Part shown: positions 5,277-7,585 of the stretch, one piece after another
How the letters are laid out: each line of letters begins with the position of its first letter
Position numbering within the stretch: position 1 is the stretch's first letter
NCBI GenBank assembly: GCA_937884915.1
Contig: CALAAN010000082.1
Location: forward strand, 1-7,585
Direction of reading: 5' to 3'
DNA: 7,585 nucleotides
Origin: an uncultured Oscillibacter sp.
GTDB lineage: Bacteria > Bacillota > Clostridia > Oscillospirales > Oscillospiraceae
Made by a program: the position numbers and the translations under genes
The notes under the pieces: generated by a model
Told to the model about the DNA's origin: nothing
Databases searched by the model: none
Seen by the model: only the letters and a program-made list of their open reading frames with translations

Positions 5277-6929
5277 ATGCAGAAATACCCGTTTACTCCT
5301 GCGTTACTCGACTCGCTCCCGGAGGAGCTTGCCGAGCTTTTCCGCAGCCTCGAGCTGACGCTCTTATCCGGTATCTGCTCGCGCCTTGATCTGGCCGACC
5401 GGCTCAATGAGGTAACCGTGCAGCACATCCGAGCTTTACGCGCACAGGGCGTTGACCTTGACGAGATCAAAAAGGCCATCCAGCAGGAAACCGGCATCGG
5501 CGAACAGAAGCTCGACGAGCTGATTTCTGACGTCGTGGCGCGGAATCAAACGTACTACACTGATCTCATCGACTTCGCGGCGCTCACGCAGCCGGAATTT
5601 CTCGTCGGCGAGGCAGAGATCGACGCGATCCGCCGCCAGACTTTAGGGGAGTATCGCAATCTCACGCGCTCCATGGCGTTTGTGGTGGACGGCGGGCGCA
5701 CGACGCTTGCCCCGGCCAAGGCGTACCAATGGGCGTTGGATAACGCCGTGCTGCAAATCGAGAGCGGAACGACGGGGTATAATCAGGCGATTTCCTCCGC
5801 TGTCCGGCAGCTCGCCGACAGCGGGCTCCGCGTTGTATCATACGAGAGCGGCAGGACGGAGCAGGTCGACGTCGCCGTTCGGCGGGCGGTGATGACGGGC
5901 GTGTCGCAGCTCTGCGACAAATACACTGTGCAATCTGCCGAATATCTCGGCACGCACTATTTTGAGGTGTCCGCGCACTCCGGCGCGCGCGACAAGCCGG
6001 GGCCGTCTCCATGGTCGTCTCACAAGGACTGGCAGGGAAGAGTGTACAGCGAGCGCACGGGCGACATCTACCCGAGCATTTACAAGGTGTGCGGCCTCGG
6101 CGAGGTCGACGGCCTCGAAGGGGTTAATTGCAAGCACCGGCGCTTTCCGTTTATCCCTGGCGTCTCCGAGCGCACCTACACCGACGAGGAGCTTGCACAT
6201 ATCGACGACGGACACGACGTGACGTATGACGGAAAGCACTACTCCGCATATGAGGCGACGCAGATGCAGCGCCGGATGGAAAACAGCATCCGCAAGCAGA
6301 AGCGCCGCGCCATTGCGTTTGAAAAGGCCGGGCTTAAAGACGAAGCGCAGGCCGCGAGCATCAAAGCTCGACGGCTGACGCAGAAGTACAAAGATTTCAG
6401 CAAAGCCGCGAAGCTGCCGGAGCAGCGGGCGCGGATGGAAGCTCGGCACTCTGACGAGGCATCGGAGATTCAGGCACGCTCGATAAAATCCGCGCGTGAA
6501 GAAGCAGCGAAGCAAGCGGCGTTGCAAAATAGCAAAAACACTGCTATACTGAAAGAAAGAATCGCGAGCGGGGAAGTCTCCACAGCGATCCGCCCGCAGG
6601 TCCAGGCGCGGCACATCGAAGGAACGCCACAGTTTGAGCAGTATAAGGCTGCCCGGCTCGCGAAAGGGCAAACGCCACAAAGCATTTTGTCCGTCAGCAT
6701 ACAGGAAGCGCAGGAGATCGTCGATAAGTACGCTTGCACAGGCACTGTTACGGTCAAGATGCCGTTAAACGCGCCGATGGAAATCAGAGAGTACAGAAAC
6801 TTAGACAGAGCGATTGGGAAATATTACGCAAATAATGCTTTCCACGACACAAAGCGAATCATGATCGTATATGCGAAAAAAGGAACCCACATAGTTCCGA
6901 CGATTCCGAAGGAGGAGCAACATGGTTAA
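5277..6929 (+). CDS. Phage minor capsid protein (min_cap2 type) with C-terminal toxin-50-like domain (550 aa)
   Basis: ATG 5277 has GAGGTG (5264-5269) seven bases upstream. The N-terminal half is helical, and residues 228-297 hold the conserved core of the minor capsid protein 2 family: YFEVSAHSGARD, then WQGRVYS, YPSIYKVCG, EGVNCKHRRFPFIPGVS. In related phages this protein binds the portal and enters the head in a few copies. Residues about 327-430 are charged helix, probably coiled coil. The last ~105 residues, from ARHIEGTPQF (444-453) to KKGTHIVPTIP (534-544), match the polymorphic toxin type 50 domain (predicted RNase) that is sometimes attached to phage head proteins. Base composition falls there (about 39% GC at 6781-6900 against 63% at 6001-6060), suggesting a swapped-in module. 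It overlaps the next gene by 8 bases. Family call is firm; toxin activity is inference. Confidence 0.88.
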   Translation: MQKYPFTPALLDSLPEELAELFRSLELTLLSGICSRLDLADRLNEVTVQHIRALRAQGVDLDEIKKAIQQETGIGEQKLDELISDVVARNQTYYTDLIDFAALTQPEFLVGEAEIDAIRRQTLGEYRNLTRSMAFVVDGGRTTLAPAKAYQWALDNAVLQIESGTTGYNQAISSAVRQLADSGLRVVSYESGRTEQVDVAVRRAVMTGVSQLCDKYTVQSAEYLGTHYFEVSAHSGARDKPGPSPWSSHKDWQGRVYSERTGDIYPSIYKVCGLGEVDGLEGVNCKHRRFPFIPGVSERTYTDEELAHIDDGHDVTYDGKHYSAYEATQMQRRMENSIRKQKRRAIAFEKAGLKDEAQAASIKARRLTQKYKDFSKAAKLPEQRARMEARHSDEASEIQARSIKSAREEAAKQAALQNSKNTAILKERIASGEVSTAIRPQVQARHIEGTPQFEQYKAARLAKGQTPQSILSVSIQEAQEIVDKYACTGTVTVKMPLNAPMEIREYRNLDRAIGKYYANNAFHDTKRIMIVYAKKGTHIVPTIPKEEQHG

Positions 6930-7128
6930 TATCTGGGATTATGCAAATTCGCTGCCCCGCATAAAGCTCAAGACAGAAAACGGAATCGAGTTCGTCGGGA
7001 ACGTCGTTATGGTTTTAGACGCTGAGGAGATAGACGGCACGCAGGATTGCATGGACATTGAGCTCGACAGCGGCGAAATTAAATCCTTTTACCCGGACGA
7101 GATTGAAAGTATCGAGGTGCTGAAATGA
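6922..7128 (+). CDS. Small acidic protein with Sm/SH3-like barrel appearance (68 aa), unknown function
   Basis: ATG 6922 has an excellent AAGGAGGAG (6909-6916), strong for a gene that overlaps its predecessor by 8 bases, and its TGA forms ATGA with the next gene. The product begins MVNIWDYANSLPRIKLKT and alternates short strands and turns (GIEFVGNVVMVLDAEE, CMDIELDSGEIKSFYP, EIESIEVLK), as in small Sm-like or SH3-like barrels. It is acidic: 16 Asp/Glu against 5 Lys/Arg by hand count. Because it follows a gene whose product ends in a toxin-like RNase domain, an immunity or antitoxin role is possible; it could equally be a small head or accessory protein. No specific family is claimed. Confidence 0.72.
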   Translation: MVNIWDYANSLPRIKLKTENGIEFVGNVVMVLDAEEIDGTQDCMDIELDSGEIKSFYPDEIESIEVLK

Positions 7129-7439
7129 GCACGCTGCAAATCGCATATAAAATCCTGTATAGCCTCGAGCACAAGAAGAAAGCCGACTATATGGGGCAGA
7201 TCATAAGCCCCTCGGCGCTCAATGTCCCAGAAGATGAGTGGATGAACGTTATCCAGATGCTTCTGGATGAGGAGTATATCGCGGGCGCGAAGGTCGGGAA
7301 AGACATCCTCGGCAATCAGTACGTCGACGTCAAAAATGTCCGAATCACACTGAAGGGCGCACAATACCTGAGCGAAAACAGCGCGATGCAGAAAATCGCA
7401 AAGATTGCGACTGATATTATCACAATCGCAAAACCTTAA
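7125..7439 (+). CDS. YjcQ-family protein, winged-helix-like (104 aa)
   Basis: ATG 7125 overlaps the preceding stop as ATGA. The sequence pattern fits the YjcQ family: an N-terminal helix with QIAYKILYSLEHKKKADY, the DEWMNVIQMLLDEEYIAG block (about 37-54), a short hairpin (GNQYVDVKNVRIT), then LKGAQYLSENSAMQKIAK, the usual closing helix. The layout (helices, then a wing, then a helix) is that of a winged helix, so DNA binding is possible, but the family's role is unknown. YjcQ-like genes are frequent in Firmicute prophages. It is the last gene before a strong terminator and is probably co-transcribed with the head genes. Confidence 0.85.
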   Translation: MSTLQIAYKILYSLEHKKKADYMGQIISPSALNVPEDEWMNVIQMLLDEEYIAGAKVGKDILGNQYVDVKNVRITLKGAQYLSENSAMQKIAKIATDIITIAKP

Positions 7440-7454
7440 ATATCCTCAAAGTCA

Positions 7455-7488
7455 AAAAGGGCTGACCGCTTCGGCGGTTGGCCCTTTT
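7455..7488 (+). terminator. Intrinsic terminator with UUCG tetraloop
   Basis: Arms 7455-7469 and 7474-7488 pair over 15 bases (G7464-T7479 and T7463-G7480 are wobble pairs) around a C(TTCG)G loop, an especially stable tetraloop. The A4/T4 ends of the stem give a T-tract on either strand, so it may act in both directions; the + strand run is TTTTGCTAT. It lies 15 bases after the YjcQ-like stop and splits the terminase/portal block from the next structural genes. Confidence 0.85.
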
Positions 7489-7496
7489 GCTATATC
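7488..7496 (+). promoter_or_regulatory. Possible extended -10 promoter after the terminator
   Basis: TGCTATATC (7488-7496) has the extended -10 TGn followed by TATATC (4 of 6 to TATAAT). No matching -35 lies 17 bases upstream, because that position is inside the terminator. It could restart transcription for the gene at 7554. Weak evidence. Confidence 0.22.
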
Positions 7497-7515
7497 GCCG
7501 AGAGGCGTTAAACCG

Positions 7516-7531
7516 CAGGGCGACGGCCCTG
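7516..7531 (+). promoter_or_regulatory. Short GC hairpin before the next ribosome site
   Basis: CAGGGC (7516-7521) and GCCCTG (7526-7531) form six perfect pairs with a GACG loop, nine bases before the ribosome site CGGAGGT. It is too short and lacks a T-run to be a terminator. It may block RNA decay or mark a processing site at the start of the next cistron. Confidence 0.35.
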
Positions 7532-7553
7532 ACAAAAAACGGAGGTACAAAAA

Positions 7554-7585
7554 ATGAGCGAACCTATCGAGAAACAGAACCCGGC
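7554..7585 (+). CDS. Start of next structural gene, probably scaffold protein (partial)
   Basis: ATG 7554 follows a strong CGGAGGT (7540-7546) at a 7-base spacing. Only the first ten residues (MSEPIEKQNP) are visible, so the family cannot be told from sequence. In A118/SPP1-like phages the gene after the minor head protein and accessory genes is usually the scaffold, followed by the major capsid, and a hydrophilic N-terminus fits that. The scaffold call rests on gene order alone; that a gene starts here is well supported by the ribosome site. Confidence 0.7.
   Translation, partial: MSEPIEKQNP

Noticed and set aside
5838..6680. 280-codon - strand frame antisense to the minor capsid gene
   Set aside because: It is a shadow of the well-supported minor capsid gene, with no motif and no - strand operon context.

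Overview
The window looks like the junction between the early/middle region and the head-and-packaging region of a tailed, siphovirus-like phage or prophage from a Gram-positive host, most likely a GC-rich Clostridia (Oscillospiraceae/Ruminococcaceae-type gut bacterium). The reasons are strong AGGAGG-type ribosome sites, tight ATGA overlaps between genes, a PBSX-type large terminase, an A118/SPP1-type portal, a YjcQ-family protein, and the order small terminase, large terminase, portal, minor head protein. The host assignment is inference. All convincing genes are on the + strand.

Layout. Bases 1-56 are the tail of an upstream gene, followed at once by a strong hairpin (60-94). Bases 95-578 hold no convincing gene. 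This stretch has an AT-rich promoter-like part (about 115-151), then a GC-rich part with many consecutive inverted repeats, and ends in a second strong hairpin (521-556). It is the least explained part of the window and a candidate structured RNA. Next come a 53-aa zinc-ribbon-like protein (579-740), a RinA/ArpU-like putative late regulator (737-1153) and a dUTPase/dCTP-deaminase-fold protein with an apparently degenerate active site (1155-1625).

A gap of about 100 bases contains a perfect TATAAT, a dyad over the -35 region and a leader hairpin. This is probably the late promoter. The packaging and head operon follows: small terminase (1730-2149), large terminase (2142-3386), an HNH-like/AP2 homing-type endonuclease inserted as a neat cassette (3383-3838), portal (3835-5265), a long minor capsid protein with a C-terminal toxin-50-like domain (5277-6929), a 68-aa acidic barrel-like protein (6922-7128) and a YjcQ-like protein (7125-7439). 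A UUCG-capped terminator (7455-7488) closes the block. A new gene, by position probably the scaffold, starts at 7554 and runs off the window.

How the parts work together. The regulator at 737 probably switches on the promoter before the small terminase. The terminase pair cuts and pumps DNA through the portal, and the minor head protein sits at or near the portal. The accessory genes (homing-type endonuclease, toxin-like head domain with an acidic neighbour, degenerate dUTPase-like protein) are AT-richer than the structural genes. Hand counts give about 37-47% GC in parts of the endonuclease gene and about 39% at 6781-6900, against 63-70% in samples of the portal and minor capsid genes. This fits separate acquisition.
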